DNA of 64,000 bases from Nageia nagi (taxonomy: Eukaryota > Pinophyta), in NCBI GenBank assembly GCA_050084985.1, contig JBITNC010000001.1, positions 186,496,001 through 186,560,000 on the forward strand, written 5' to 3'. The notes under the pieces are model-generated. The model was not told the DNA's origin. It searched no databases and saw nothing but the letters and a program-made list of their open reading frames with translations. Positions 35,701-50,379 of this stretch are shown piece after piece. Made by a program: the position numbers and the translations under genes. Positions within the stretch are counted from its first letter, which is position 1. Every line of letters starts with the position of its first letter.

Positions 35701-36900
35701 ATTTGTATTTTATTAAAAGAAATACAATTTAGCTTTTTAAATCATTGTAGGCCTAAATTTTTAGTTTTTTACTTTTAAAATTTAAATTTTTTTATTTATA
35801 AAACATGGGTGAAAGATCAAAGTTGGTGAGTGCAAAGGAGGAAGATAGGTGAGTGGGATCAAATCTAAACACTAGAAGTGAGTAGGTACATAAGGTTCAC
35901 CAAGTTAATTGGAAAGGGGCATGCATAATAGGTAGGGGAAATACAAATAGCATCAGGCAACTACATAGATATTAGGGCACATAGTTAGGTACAATACAAA
36001 GGGCATGTGGGAAAGTGGAGATGCATAGTACACAACAAGGGAAAGTTAGCATGAAATGCTCACAACAAGGCATAGGATAAGATCAAATCCACATGGGAAA
36101 AATAGAGAGTGGTCATCATAACATAGGGCACATAAGATTGTAGTATAGGGAGAATAGCTTTAACACTATAAAGTATAAACACACTAATGAATGCACATGC
36201 ATTGTTAGAATCTAAGGTAGTGGGGTCTAAAGTAATAAGGGTACACACATTAGAAATGGTATTTTTTGAATCAAAACCACATATATCTAAGGGGTAAATA
36301 TGTTATTTTATTTAAGATACAACATGCAACCCTCCAAAACCACTCAATAAAAATAAAAACTAGACATCTAAACCCAACACCAAGGTTACAAACTTCAACT
36401 TTAGATATTTTAAATAAAAAAAGTATTAAAAAATTTAACTTAACATATAAAATTTATCATCTCAAAAATGGTTATCTGAAAATGGTCTCATATTTTGATT
36501 TAGAAAATCATATTTTTAAAAAGTTAAATATTATGGGATAATTTTGGTAGCATTTTGCTTTATCTTTCATGTTATTATAGGGTAAACTATGAATACCTTA
36601 ATAAGACCTTAATGATCTAGTAGATTTCATACAAAATGCTCAAAAAGTATTTTTATCTTTATATCCTGATACTATTATAATTTGTTAGAATAACTCCAAG
36701 GAAAAAAGCATTCTACTAAATTCAAGATAAGATTAAATGCATCAAAAATTTACTCTGAATATTCACCTCCATCAATGACCTTTGGATTACATATGGACTA
36801 TTCATATACCCTTGGTTATTACTCCTAATATTCAACTAAACTCCTATAGTTTAATTTACTAAATATAGTAAGTACTATTATTATATTATAAATACATTAA
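35701..36900. other. Intergenic, no gene seen
   Basis: The part 35810-36250 is unusually purine-rich on the plus strand and repeats gggcacat/gggcatg words, but has no open frame with family features. The frames at 36060-36248 and 36266-36541 show no recognisable domain. An LTR of one of the neighbouring copia elements could lie here; none was identified. Confidence 0.35.
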
Positions 36901-36949
36901 TCCTTACGGATTAGGCTTCAAATGTTTTGGTAATGAAAGGTAACTTTTT

Positions 36950-39900
36950 TTAAGAATAAAATTTAAAAAATACTATAGTAATATAAATATCCCTTTCCAT
37001 CCCTAAATCTTACTCCTAGACTCCCAAAAAGTAAAAACTATGTTAGTTGAAAGATGAAGATTTAGGCTATCTTAGAGTTTGAAGATGTATAAGCTATTTT
37101 TACTACCATCAAATAACATCCATAGAAACATATTGAAGATCAAACCATATTTAATAAATGCAAAAATAATCTTCATGTGATCATCTTACATGCCATATTT
37201 GATAATGTTCAACATTATATATGTAACTCAAAACATTTTGTTGATGTGTGGAGGACATTGAACAAATTCTTTACAATAAAGAATCAAAATGATATCCTAC
37301 ATTTGCATGGATAACAACACACTTTGAAACTAATATATGGTGAAATATTGAGTCCTTTCTTGATAGAGTTGTAAAATTTTGATCCTCTTTACTAGCATTA
37401 GGAGAGAGAGTGTAACCTAAGGTACTTGTACTCTTTATCTTGAGATAAATACTAGAGGTATACCATGAATCCAAATTTGATGATTTAGTTAATATATTGC
37501 ATCAAGAATCCTTTAAATTCATAATAATTTGAATGAAGAGGAGCATTCCATAATGTCCAATAGGAGAGATGAAAAGCCTTTTTAATGTAATGGAAACTGA
37601 AAGAATATGTCCTAGTCCAATTGAAAATAAAAGAAGAGTTGTTTGGTTTATGGAAATAAAGATCATGAATTATAATATTATTAGTACAATTTATTTTCTC
37701 AATGATATTCTAGTAACAAGAACAAAAAATAGAAAGGAATATATACTTTTTTTAATTAATGGTAAATTATATTAATAAAAAAAAGGGGATTAGAAGGCTT
37801 CCCTTGACTTTACATAGCAACATCATTAATCAAATTTATAAAAGGTACAAAAAGCCAATCTAAACTAGATATTTCAAGTGAAGAAACACTCCACCCTTCA
37901 AGAACTACCTTTATTATAAAAAAGTGCAGCCACCAACTAGAAACTAACAACAATAAGCCCAAATTTACATAAAAAACAAAGATTGCATAAGCAACCATTG
38001 CTAGGAACTTATAGCCTAAAAAAATAACTATAACAGATCCTATTAATTGAAACTAAGTTCTATTCTAATTTAAAATAAATATTCAACCATCTATAAACCA
38101 ATATTATCCCTTCTTACTACCTAAATGATAATAATGTTCTCATTACCTTGAACTTGAAGGCCATATTTTCATAGTTCTTCTTATAGAATTCAATATAGGA
38201 TTTTGTTTCCATTAAGATTAGTAGAGAATCCCTTGGTGAGATAATTATAAAATGCTTACTTTGCTCTCCTCCTCTCATTATTACCTCACAAATCATTTTA
38301 TTATCCATTACTCTTAATTTCGCATTAAAATTGGAATTGCTTTTGTCCCTCTTCTACTTAGACTTGGAATACTTATAGTCTTAACTAGTTTCTCCTTTTT
38401 GGTCTCATTCCCTTGGTTTCTAGCTCTGTACCTTTTTAGTTGCCATTGATATTAAGTTCTACATTTATTTCTTTTAGATCCATGGGAGACTAGGATTATA
38501 GTTTTCATGAGCCACCTCCAAACATGATTATTAGAAAGGAGTATCTCCTAAGAAAAAATGTGAGTGGAGAAATAGAGGACCACCTCCAAGGTGATGAAAT
38601 TAAGCGAATGTTGGTAATCATCTTGAAGAAGAGAAGGAAGAACCTCAAAAAATAATTCTTTATTATAGGGAGAAATCATTAATAGATTCACGTAGTATGT
38701 TTATTAAGGTGCTTCAAATCTCATGATTGATCAAAAGAATTAGTTTATTTTCATGGTTGAAATATCCTATCTTGGTCAAGTGTATTTAGGTTATGATACA
38801 CCCTATAATATTGAATGCATGGTAGATGTGCAATTACATATTAGGAAGAATAATTATTAGATAAATGAGGTTGTATATGTGTTATGTTTCATAAAGAATA
38901 TATTTTCTATCAAACACATATTACATAACAACCTAAAGGTAGAGTTTCATATTGTGAATAGTGAAAAATATTATTTCATTTGAGATAAATCTAGATATTA
39001 TCATATTGTATATAAAGCTTTAGGAATTGAGAATATGTTCTTGCTTGATGTTGTAGCTTTAAATAACCAACCATTCACTATTCATGTTACAAATATTACC
39101 ACTCTTTGGTACAAACAATTTGGATACATTAATCCTAATTACCTTTTCACTATATAAAAGAGTAATATGGTACATGGCCTTCAATCTCTACTTCTCCTAC
39201 TAACATTTATTCTACTTATTTAATAGAGAAACAAATTAGAAATCTATTTGATGATATAATACATCATGCTATGATACTTCTTGATATGATTCATTCCAAT
39301 TTGTGTCAACCATAATGGTTAACAACATTGTCCTTACATATTTCATGTTATTTATTGATGATTACTCTAGAAAGATATCAGTCTATTGATTAAATATGAA
39401 GGATGAAATATTTTACTATTTGAAGGAGTTCAAAGCTCATGTAGAGAATGCTACTAGTCAACATATATATATACACTACTCATATCAATGAGAAGAATAT
39501 ATATCAAATGAGTTTTATAAATTCTTGAAATAAAATTGGATTCAACAATAGTTTACCACACCTTATAATAAAATGGAGATTATGAATGATAAAATTAAAC
39601 CATAGTGGAAATGATGATATGTATATTGAAAGATTCAAAGTTGAATATAGCATGTTCGTATGAAGTAAAGAATTATAATATATGTACTAAATAGAGAACC
39701 TACAAAATATTTTGAGGGAATGATTACCTAATAAGCATGAACATGAGTGAAACCATCTATCTATCATCTTTAAATAATTGGTTGTACTATCGAAATGTAT
39801 ATTCCTAAAGAGAAAAGAAATTATTTAGATTAAAATTACATAAATTAAATTCTTATTAGGTAGTGTAGTGAATATAAATGATATAAACTCATGGATCTAA

Positions 39901-40720
39901 CTTATTCAAAGATAAAAATAAGCATAGATATTATATTTAGATTGAGATAGGTGATCCTCCAACTACCAAACATATAGTACCATTTGATCCTAATATTGTT
40001 CCTATCATTATTATTGATGATAAGGATAATATGATATAAGTATTTCCACTTGTGATATTACCACGTAAGTCACTTAATAACTCTAGAAGAGATAAATGGT
40101 ATAAAACAAAGTATAAGATTTACATTTAAGTGCTCTACATGACACTTCGACATCTAGATTATGGATACATAATATGAGTCATGAAAGAAACTATAATATC
40201 AATTATGATTAAATTAATTTGGTATACATGATAATAGTAGTGAATACTTATGAACTTGAAATGGGTCTTGAATCCCTTGAGCTTCCAAGTTAGAAATCAA
40301 TCATGGCTACTAAGTACGATGCTTCAATAAATAACGATACATATAAGCTAGTAGATATTACACATGATAAGAAGGTTATTAGATACAAATGGTTACTTAA
40401 AATAAAGTACAAATATGATGGAACACTTGATAAGAAAAAGGTCTAACTAGTTTCTAAGGAATATATCTCATAGAAATGTATAAACAATCAAGAGGTATTC
40501 TCTCATAAATAATATAAATACCTATTGAATTTTTTTTGTAATGGATCAAAAATTTGGTTGAAAAGTATATTATCTAGATGTTAAGAGTGCCTTACTGAAT
40601 GAAAACATAGATGAGGAAGTCTACATGTAGTATTCTAAGGTATTTATTATTGATCTAGATAAAGTAAAGGTATGTAGACTGATAAAAATATATGTATGAT
40701 TTGAAATATGTAGTGCTTCA
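36950..40720 (+). pseudogene. Ty1/copia relic: GAG, integrase, RT
   Basis: GAG (UBN2-like) lies at about 37.1-37.6 kb with VWRTLNKFFTIKNQNDILHL and SPFLDRVVKF. The pre-integrase segment near 39.1-39.2 kb has LWYKQFGYINPNYLF and NMVHGL. The integrase core at about 39.3-39.5 kb has FIDDYSRK and YLKEFKAHVENATSQHI. The start of reverse transcriptase at 40.29-40.68 kb has MATKYDASINNDTYKLVD, KYKYDGTLDK and an LDVK-type stretch. It is truncated before the RT active site and full of stops. The stretch 37.8-38.4 kb does not fit the frame and may be an insertion. Confidence 0.7.
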
Positions 40721-41306
40721 CCTATTATCAAATTCAAAAATTCTAAAGTTTCATACCTATTTTTTTAATTTAATTGGATCACTCAAATGGCTTAGGAATG
40801 GATAAGATGATTCATTTGAGCATGTCAGCACTACTAGCAAGTCAACACTCACATGGCAAGATTAGTCAAATCTAGATTAACCAACCTTGATTAAAACCTT
40901 TATAGTGTTCACTTCTCAATGTTCACCCCATTAGAAGATGCCACATAGGTGATCCCACCATTTGTTTCCACAAACTATGTAATTGATATTCAGGTCACAA
41001 CATTATGGTTTTCTACTTGGGGCATATATCACCTAAGATAACATGATGTGTAACCCTTTGATTCATAAAAATAGATGCATTTTCCTAGAAAATATTTCAT
41101 GTGAAATAAGCATTATCACCTATGGAATATTCATCATACTCTTCTTTGGTTAACCTTAGGAAGTATGAATACTGGTTACCCTCACCTAGTAATTGTAATT
41201 TTATTGACTACTACCCTCATTTGATAATTTATCAAGAGTATGAGATACTATCCTTCCCATATCTATCATCTAGGCTCAACATGTTATCCATCATCACCAT
41301 GCCCAT
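40721..41306. other. Intergenic, no gene seen
   Basis: This sequence is slightly less AT-rich than its neighbours and lies between the copia relic and T1. The frame at 41122-41343 runs into the T1 terminal repeat and is not a gene. Confidence 0.35.
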
Positions 41307-42296
41307 GGGTGGGTGCAAGAAGTTGGGTCCACTTAAAGGGTAAGTGGGGAAAATTAGAGAAGTTAAAATTCAATGCCAAAAAAATTAGGATCTCGATTTA
41401 GGTTTGGGATTCCAATACATATTGGGATTCTCATATTAAGAACTAAAATACATATATATATAGGGATATTTTTATTTGAATCTCTAATTTAACCTTATAC
41501 ATAGGGTCAAAAAAGGCTTGGTGAGCCAACACTTAGCCTTAGACTGCAAGCATATGTTTATGTTAATGTTAATAGTAAATCTCAATTTTAGGCATACATT
41601 TGATGGAGTTTTTGGTATAATTGTTTTATGAAATTAATACCCACTATATATTAAAGAGTGTATATTTCAAATATGTATTGTTTTTTACAATTGGATAAGA
41701 TTTTATATTTTTTAATTATTTTTTAGTAAAAGTGATCCATATACTTGAAATATGAGAGTCTCGTATTTTCTTAATAAGTTTTTTTGTGAGAGTTATGAAA
41801 AAAACATATATAGGGGCAAGCTTTATAGAATTATCTATAAGAATAAAAAAAATTTGAAACAAAGATTAAGTTTAGATGAAATTATGGTAGACAGACATGA
41901 GCACTTTTTAAAACAACAAACATGTTTCATACAAAATTAATAAAAAAAGTATTGATGAAAAAATATCCAAGAAAGGATCTGATGTGTTAGGTATCTTTTC
42001 GTAAAAGGATTTTAAAAAATACCTTGATTTTAGTCAAATTAGGATGGACAGATACATGCATGGTATGGTCAAAAAATAGTTTTTTTACAAAAGTGGTTTT
42101 TTTTCATCCTATTAAATTTTTAATTTTATGATCTAGGTATTGGAATAAATAATATATTTGAAAACTAGACTCTAAGCATTACATTTTTATCCTAGTGAAC
42201 TTTTTCATGATTTCATATCTAAGTGCTTCAAATTTTGAGATCAATCATACCTAAACATTTTGGCCTTAAAGTGGACACAACTTCTTGCACCCACCC
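41307..42296. mobile_element. Non-autonomous TIR element, copy T1 (type copy)
   Basis: The terminal inverted repeats are about 33 bp: gggtgggtgcaagaagttgg... at 41307 and the complement of gggtgggtgcaagaagttgt... ending at 42296. The flanks show ccat on both sides, a possible 4-bp target duplication. The interior of 0.9 kb has no transposase frame; the 62-codon frame at 41752-41940 is not supported. T2 and T3 are relatives. The superfamily could not be assigned from the ends alone. Confidence 0.75.
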
Positions 42297-45200
42297 CCAT
42301 ATATTAAGGAGCCATAGATATTATAATAATATCCTCAAGAGGTTTATTTAGTATAATAAATTTTAAAACATGGTTATAAAGTAAAACTCATTCCCACATT
42401 AATATCCCTAGAAATAATTGATCTTGTACCAATTATTAGTCTTCTAGATTTTCTTGCTTGAATCATACAAGTAGTAGGATGTTCTTACAAGCTAATTATT
42501 ATAAAAAAATCACATCTCATAGTATCAATCATGCTTAATAAATAAAGGTAATAATTACATCAAACATGCATAATAATTTTTTAAACAAGATTATTCATGA
42601 AGCCATCAAATAATATACAGTAATACTCCATTTCAATTATCCCATATACATGATAAAGGAATAGTACTCTAAAAATACATCACTTGCTAGAGAATAATAA
42701 CAAGCCTTGAGATGTTTCTAAAGGTAGCTACTCCTAGCAAGGGAGTGTGACATAGAGTTTATCATACTCAAGGAATATATTTTGATTGATACTTTTCTTC
42801 TCATCTAGAAAATTTTTGATAACAATGGGTTTTCTATTTTCTCCTTTTAATATCAAGTCCTAATTATTTGCTAACCAATATGTTTCAACTCTTACTTTGG
42901 TTTGCTAGATTGTTTAATATACATATAAAATTAAATCATTTGATCAGTCCCTTTTATTAATTAGAGGTTACATTCATATTCTCATTATTTCTAGGGTATT
43001 AACCTATTAATTAGTTTTCCTTAAATGTTCATATGTAACGGTTATCCATATCTTAGCATATGATTTATGCTTGAGCTAAGTTCCATCTATTTCAAAGTAT
43101 TACACCAATACCATAGAAAGATAAAGTAGTGTAGAGTATTATCTTTGAACATTTATGTCATTTTGATATATCTTGGAAACTTATTCATTTTCTATGTATT
43201 CATGCATATTACCTCATTTTCATTTTCATAATAAACCATCAAATACTTGACCTCCTAAAGCTTTCCTTTTAAACTCTATCATGGAATTTACTATAACTAG
43301 GAAGAGTCTCTTTCCACATCTAAGGTCAATATATTCATATTCTTCAATATGGTTCTTTAATTCACCATTAGTCTTGTCTTAATTCTATTAATTAGGTTAG
43401 GTAATTTATTACATGACTTAATAAGCCCATTCTAATAGTTAAACATACATTTCATAAACAAAAAAATTGATCACATTTGAGTTCTTGTAAACATGGAATT
43501 TCTTAACTTTCAAGGGCATCATTTATTTCCAACAAAGTTCTTAAATTTATTAAATTCATTTGTAACTCTAATCATTGATGAGATAAATACAAATGCAAAT
43601 TTTTTATTTATCATAAATATCTTACAAATATATCAAGGATACAAATGATAATCTACCTTGATCATATAATTACATTTTCTTATAATTGGATATACATCAA
43701 AGGGTTTATGTCATTATCTCATGTTCTACAACATACCATAATGATATCAATACAACTAGACTTTTTGTAACCCTAATTAGTTGATAGGTCATGGTATTCA
43801 TCAAAATGTTCTACAAGGCTACATCTATTTATTTTCATGTAAGCTCCTAAATAATTATCATGTGGAGTTACAATTGTAATATCCAAGTACAAGTATATCA
43901 TAAGATATATTCACTTCATCCATATCTACTTGATGCATCTTCTTAACATCTCCATATTTCATGTACATCCCAAGGAACTAATATTTGTTGGATGTAAGTA
44001 CTTGAAAATGTTATAGAGTCATTTGAGGATTAGGATAGCTCTTTTGATGTTAAATTCATCCTACTCCTAGATGCATAACATCTCATTCATTCAATCATTC
44101 AAGAGATCAATAATAAATAATCAATACTATCTTATTTTATCTCAAGAGGTTGTATCCTCTCACTAGATATACCTCCTTTTCTCCATCACAGAGTAAACTT
44201 TCACCATTTAATCTAATTCATATCATCCAAATGATTTCACAATCATATCTCAAAATAGTATTATTAACAAATGTCTAATAAATATTCATTATGAATGATA
44301 AATATATCCCATAAGATCCTCAAATAGTATGATAATGAAATCTCATAAGTTCATTAATTTCCATTAATACCTTTTAGACTCACATTCATCACTTGTCACC
44401 ACCATATCATAGAGGAAATCTTGCACTAAGTATATCTTTTATCATAAAAGAATTTATTTTTAAAACAATCATAAATTCCATCATTTAAACATTTCATAGG
44501 GTTTTTCAATGATACTTGAGCTATTATGAAGTTCCCAATTCATTATAATGATCAAATAAATTTGTATTCCCCTTTATTACAAAATATTTATTATTTAAAT
44601 AATATTTTTGAAATATAATCAATTATATCCTCAAGGTATAATGACGCTTTGAGAGGGGGCATATATATTTCTTAAATATATTATTATCTTTGCTTAAAAT
44701 TTTAGGACATTTATAGATAGAGTTATTATAGATGCCTAAAAATGAATTATTATTTATTAAATATTTCATTTTATAGCATAAATAAATATTTATTATAAAA
44801 AGGGGTAAAATATACCCAAGGTAATGTAATCAATGTAAAGGACCATTATATGATTTAAAGAGTATCTAATATTAAGAAATACACCACAAGCAATGTAATA
44901 TGCAATGATCCCAAGAATCAAAGAGGATCAAAATATTGCTATAAAAGAATATTAAAGGTAACATAATTGACATCGATAGATACCAAGAGAGAGATACCAA
45001 AACATACAAAATCATTCTATTTGACCAACAATGATGTTTTATAACACCACTCTACATAGATTCATTAAACCCTTCACATTGCTTGTTTGAATCCTTACTT
45101 TTATTCATAGATTTGCTTATTTCATGTAGCTAGTGGTGTGCTTCTAGGCCATTGGTGATGTGTGTTTTCTATGGTGTGTTATGGCAATGTATGTATGATA

Positions 45201-45440
45201 TAAATTATCTCAAGTTGATGCAAATATGATGAATGTACATTGATTATCATGTTCATTTGATGTCATATTTTTGATATATACTTCAATATTATATTATAGA
45301 AAAATAGTGCTTTGTTTTCTCACTTGTGCATTATTTTTGGTGTACATACAGGTGAACCCAATTATTTAAATAAATCTTATCCTATTAATAAGATATCATA
45401 AAAATTTTGTAAGGAATATACATCATTAGCGATTCTCATA
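42297..45440. other. Intergenic, no gene seen (includes probable gypsy 1 leader)
   Basis: About 3.1 kb of AT-rich sequence has frequent stops in all frames. The last few hundred bases before 45472 should hold the leader and 5' LTR of gypsy element 1. A candidate is the block tagcgattctcatag near 45428, but the match to a primer-binding site is weak. Confidence 0.35.
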
Positions 45441-45471
45441 GATTGTTTCTATGCTATTAGCATCATAAATA

Positions 45472-46520
45472 ATGGAAGAAATTTTAACAAAGGTGTATGG
45501 CTATAAAAATAATTATAAATTATGTGAAGTAGATTGGCCTCAATACAAAACTCTAGTAGTCTCATATCCAACACTAGCTACAAGGGTAACTAATCTTGAG
45601 AATAGCAAAATATCCCAGCAAAGAGAAGAAGACTATGATGGGATATTCAAATGATATCTACAATCATCCCCTACCACTTGAGCATAAGGCCCCCAATTTC
45701 AAGTTGTTTAGTGGTTAAAAAGATCCAAAGTAGCATCTTATCAGCTTTCAGCAAGAGTGCTTGTTAAAATTAGCATTAAAGAAGAGATTAATGGCCAAAT
45801 TTTTCCCAAGGAGTTTAAAAGGTAATGCTAGTCAATGGTTCTAAAATTTTATAGGGGGATCAATTGATTCATTCAATTCATTGGTAAAAGTGTTAATTAG
45901 TCAATACAAGCATAATGTAAAAGAGAAAAGAATTGTTATAGAGTTATGTGAAATATATGCGAAGGAAATAGTGAAACCCTAAAGAAGTATATTCCAAGGT
46001 TCAAAAAGGTATGGAAATCTATTCATAGTAAATTGGATGAAAGTGAATTTTATGTTATATTAAAATATTTTATTTTTCTAATCATTAACTTGCATGCTCC
46101 AAGTAATAAAAAAATATTGGATTTAGGGTATTAGTACAAGAATTTCTCTAAAAAGAGAAAGTTTTGCTTGAGTTAGGAGATATCAAGTATACATATATCC
46201 CTTATACTAAAGAAAATTGAAGAACATATATAAAGAAAGAAGAAAAGATAGTGAATATGGCTGATACACCTACTTCTCCATACAAATTACAAAGATTAGC
46301 TATAACAAGAGAAAGAAGGTATACATTTCTAATTCAAAAAAGGTTTAATATGAGAGATCTAATGAAAAGAGGCTTATTGCAACCAATAGATAAAATAGCA
46401 CAAGATGATAATATTTCTACAGGGAAATTTGATGTTTATTGCACTTATCATCAAATAAAAGACCATGGTACAAATTTTTGCAAAGCATTAGAGGTAGTGA
46501 TTCTAAATCTCATTGCCTAA
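45472..46520 (+). pseudogene. Gypsy element 1 GAG
   Basis: It starts MEEILTKVYGYKNNYKLC at 45472. The capsid-like core near 45.78-46.1 kb includes FFPRSLKGNASQWF and KVLISQYKHNVKEKR. The tail at 46251-46520 has MRDLMKRGLLQPIDKI and VYCTYHQIKDHGTNFCKAL, a C-H-C arrangement typical before the protease of this group. Stops at about 45652 and 45842 and a frameshift near 46.2 kb inactivate it. Confidence 0.7.
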
Positions 46521-46911
46521 GGAAGATATGAAATTCATCAAAAAGATTCAAATCCATAGGTAAGAATGAACATAGTTTTAGTTGATGAAGAAGTTTGTAC
46601 TAGCTTATGAAAAGGGTGTGCAAGACATATTCCAAGTCTAGTAACTACTAAATAAGTAAGTGTCCCTCTTGATACAAAAACTTTTAGAATGATTGAGAAA
46701 TTGAAAACTACTATTAATATTATTTTATATGATCTCATATATACATTTGAAATACATAGGGAGGTATTATATGCTTTATTTAAGAAAAAATATTACCTAA
46801 AAATTTTTTTGCCATGGTTTTAGAAAAACTTAGATCTATTAAGGAAATGATGCAATCTCTTTTTATAGATCTGAAAAGCTTAGTAAAGAACTCCTTGCTA
46901 AATGTCTAGCT

Positions 46912-47220
46912 TTGTATATCACACCTATGATAGCTATATGGGAGATAAAAATAACATTGGTAGATAATGGCTTACTTGTTAATGTATTTTCTCATAAATT
47001 TTGGATACAACTTCAAAAAAAAAGTGTAGAAATACCTCCCTTAGAAGAAGCTACATTAAGAATTAGGGCATATGATAGTTCATCCAAAAACCTAGTTGGG
47101 ATAGCTACAATTTTGGTTATAAAAGGAGTTAGAATAACTAAAACTCAATTTCAAGTTGTGGATTCAAAGTTGTAATATAACCTATTGTTAGGAAGACCTT
47201 GTCTTCATGATATGGAAGCA
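46912..47220 (+). pseudogene. Gypsy element 1 protease-like domain
   Basis: An open stretch from 46912 carries LVDNGLLVNVFSHKFW, where active relatives have a D-x-G-S motif, and ends with QFQVVDSKL, then YNLLLGRPCLHD after a stop at 47173, the strand that closes retropepsin domains in plant gypsy elements. The aspartate is kept but the glycine-serine context is altered. Confidence 0.65.
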
Positions 47221-48379
47221 GTCCCATCTATAGTACATGATAAGTTGAAATTTGAATATCAGTATGATGTCCATATAGTAATAGGTGCTCCAGAATAATA
47301 TGATTTATGTAATACAATAGATTTAGAAGAATTCATAATAACTTATACAAGATATGAAAATTTAGCTTTAGAAATAGGAGAACTAATGGTAAATATAGAA
47401 AAACATCCCTAGATTGTAGGAAAAGGTATGGGAATATATAGAATTGAAAATCTTGATCTATTTACATTCATTAAATATTTGGGATGACCAAAAATTATTA
47501 TTATTTAAGGGTGTTAGTGATGTGCTATACTTTCTAAAGGCCATCATTAGCATAAAAATAGTGGAAATGATGGGGGATCTTGTTCTATAGTGATGGTATC
47601 ACCTAGTCCAAAGATGTCAATGAAGGATCACATGATAAACATAATGGGTAAAACCTTTCCATCTCTTTTTTTTCACAAGTACATGATAGAAAATTGAAAA
47701 TATAAAGGAGGGTGTTTAAGTAAATCAAATCAAATAATGTCTTCTTTTTCAACTACTTTAGGAGCTCAAAAAAATAAGAATGGATTTGGTAGTAATTAGA
47801 ATACAAAATAAACAATGGGACCCATTAAGTTTATAAAAGAATGCAATTTCATTGAACTTTCTAATTATATTGATGAAGATTTATGGATTTATGATACTAT
47901 AACACTTGAGTTTAATTGCTTTAGTACTGATGATGATATTTTAGAGTACTTGGGGGCCCATTAAAAATTGCCTAGATCTAATGAAAAATAAAAAATAAGT
48001 TACATTCTTAATAAGTATACATATTTTATACAAGAAGTGAATTTCAATGAAGTGTTTCAGTTTTAGCAAGGAGATGATGATATAGGTGACATTTAGGGAT
48101 TAGAAGAGTTTCCCTCATTACTATAGAAAAAGGATGAATTAACATTCCCAGGTGAAGAGCTAGTAGATGTCAATCTTGGAACAAGTAATGAGCAAAGGTT
48201 GGTCAAAGTGGGAGCAGCCCTTCCAACACCTCAACAAGAAAGGTACAAAAATAAATTTATTAAAAATTAAAATAATTTTTCTTGGTCTTTTGATGATATG
48301 CTTGGTTTATATCCTTTTTTTGTTATGCATAATTTACCACTTAAAGATGGAGATAAGCCAATTAAATAGAAACTAAGAA

Positions 48380-49600
48380 AGATGCATCCTTCCAAGGCAT
48401 TGTTAGTCAAGAAGGAAATAGAGAAATATTTGAATATTAGATTTATTAAACCAATAGATTATTTATAATGGATGGCTAACATCATTCCTATTACAAAACC
48501 TATTAGAGAAATAAGGGCTTGTACTAATTTTCATGATATCAATAATGCTTTTCCAAAAGATGATTTTCTATGTTGCCTAATATTGATATGATTACATGTA
48601 GTATTATTGATCATGATACTTTATCTTTTATGGATGGATTGTTGAGGTATAATCAAATATTAATCAACCTAGATGATCAACATAAGACTAATTTCACCAC
48701 ACCATGGAGAAATTTTTGTTGGAAGGTTATGCCTTTTGGATTGAAAAATGCAAGTGCTAACTCAAAAAGGGTTATGCTGTCAATGTTCTATGAGGACATT
48801 CATAAATTATTAGAGGTATATGCTGATGATATATTGATAAAAGTAAAGCAATTACAAGACCATTTAGAGCTCTTTGAAGAGGTATGTCAAATCCTAAAAT
48901 GGTATAAGCTTAGACTCAAAGATCAAAAGTGTGCTTTTGGTGTTACTTCAAGAAACTTGCTTGGAATCATGGTCTCAAAAAGGGGTATTTAAGTAGATCC
49001 TAAGAAGGTAAAAGCCATAGTAAGCATGCCAACCCCAAGGAACCTCAAACAAATAAGGATTATTAAAGGTAAGATAAATTTGATAAGAATATTCATTTCC
49101 CAACTTGGAGATAAATGTAGACAATTTACTCATTTATTGAAAAAGAATGTCAAGTTTGTATGAGATTAAAAATACCAAAAAGCATTTGAATATATTTAAC
49201 AATACTCACTAAATCCTCATCTCTTAATTCCTATGGATTTTACAAAACTAGCATATCTTTATTTATCAGCTACTTTGTATATCTTGGGGGCAATGTTATA
49301 TCAAAAAGATGATGAGAATAAAGAAAGGGCAATATACTACCTTGGAAAAACCCTTATTGATTATGAAAGTAGATTCACACCTAAGGAAAAGCTTTTATTT
49401 GGTATTATTTATGCTATAGAAATATTGAGGAATTATATTTTATACTACACTACATATGTTGGTAGCCTAGTTAACCCACTGAAATATCTTATTGCAAAAT
49501 AATATTTATCAGGAAGAGTAGATAAGTGGTTAATGTTATTACAAGAATTTGATATCAATGTGGTAAAAAAAAAATCCATGAAAGGAAATGAAATCATAGA
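48380..49600 (+). pseudogene. Gypsy element 1 reverse transcriptase and RNase H
   Basis: RT runs from KKEIEKYLNIRFIKP (48.41 kb) through FMDGLLRYNQILIN, WKVMPFGLKNASA and the intact catalytic YADD at about 48.82 kb. A connection follows, then RNase H at 49233-49502 with YILGAMLYQKDDENKERAIY and ESRFTPKEKLLFGIIYAI. At least two stops and one shift interrupt it. Confidence 0.75.
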
Positions 49601-49779
49601 CTTTATAGTATAATTCTTTCAAAATAATGTAAAGTGGTACATGAAGAATTATCATATGAATATGATGAGGATTTACCCAACCAATAGTATGTAGTACAAA
49701 TAGAAGTCTACCAATAATGATATTGATGAAATGATAATCCCATATGAATTTGTGTGCTACATGGAAGATGAACCTAATG

Positions 49780-50095
49780 AATAAACCCTATATTTTGAAG
49801 GATCTAAGTGTTCTTATGCAATAAGTGGTTAAGACTTTGATTTTGGGATTAAAAGTATCTATAACCTTGAAAATAAAAAAATTGGAGATCTATGGTGATT
49901 CATAGCTTATGGTAAATCAAGTTAATGATACATACAATACAAATGATGAAAATTTAAAGCCATATAATATATTGGTTATTGAGTTGCTTGATGATTTTCA
50001 TAAGTACAACATTTAGAACATTCTAAGGACTGATAATAGATACACAAATGCAATGGAAAATGCAGCTTCATTAGAACCTATTGAAATAGAAGATC
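49780..50095 (+). pseudogene. Gypsy element 1 second (archaeal-type) RNase H
   Basis: It begins LYFEGSKCSYAISG (first acidic residue E where D is usual) and continues to LEIYGDS-LMVNQVNDTYN, then PYNILVIELLDDFHKYNI and NRYTNAMENAASL. The pattern is that of the additional RNase H placed between the first RNase H and integrase in Tat elements. Its middle part is eroded. Confidence 0.6.
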
Positions 50096-50379
50096 AATAA
50101 ATTATCCTCAAGATTTGAAAGCTTGGTGCACCTTCTTACCTTGATCACATATATTAAGTACATACATGTCACCTTTACATAGAAATCAATTATCAAGAAT
50201 GGTATGTTGATATTTATAATTATTTGAAAGATCAAACAATTCCATCTAATTTTGGTAGAAATGAAAAAGTTAGATTAAATTGGATAGTTGTTATGTATGT
50301 GATTATTGGTGAAGTATTATATAGAAATTAATTTTATGGATCTTTTTTAATATGTATAACACAAAATGAAATAGCAAAA

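Noticed and set aside
42297-45440. Possible host gene in the 3-kb gap
   Set aside because: No open frame, splice pattern or recognisable motif was found; composition is the same as other decayed sequence.
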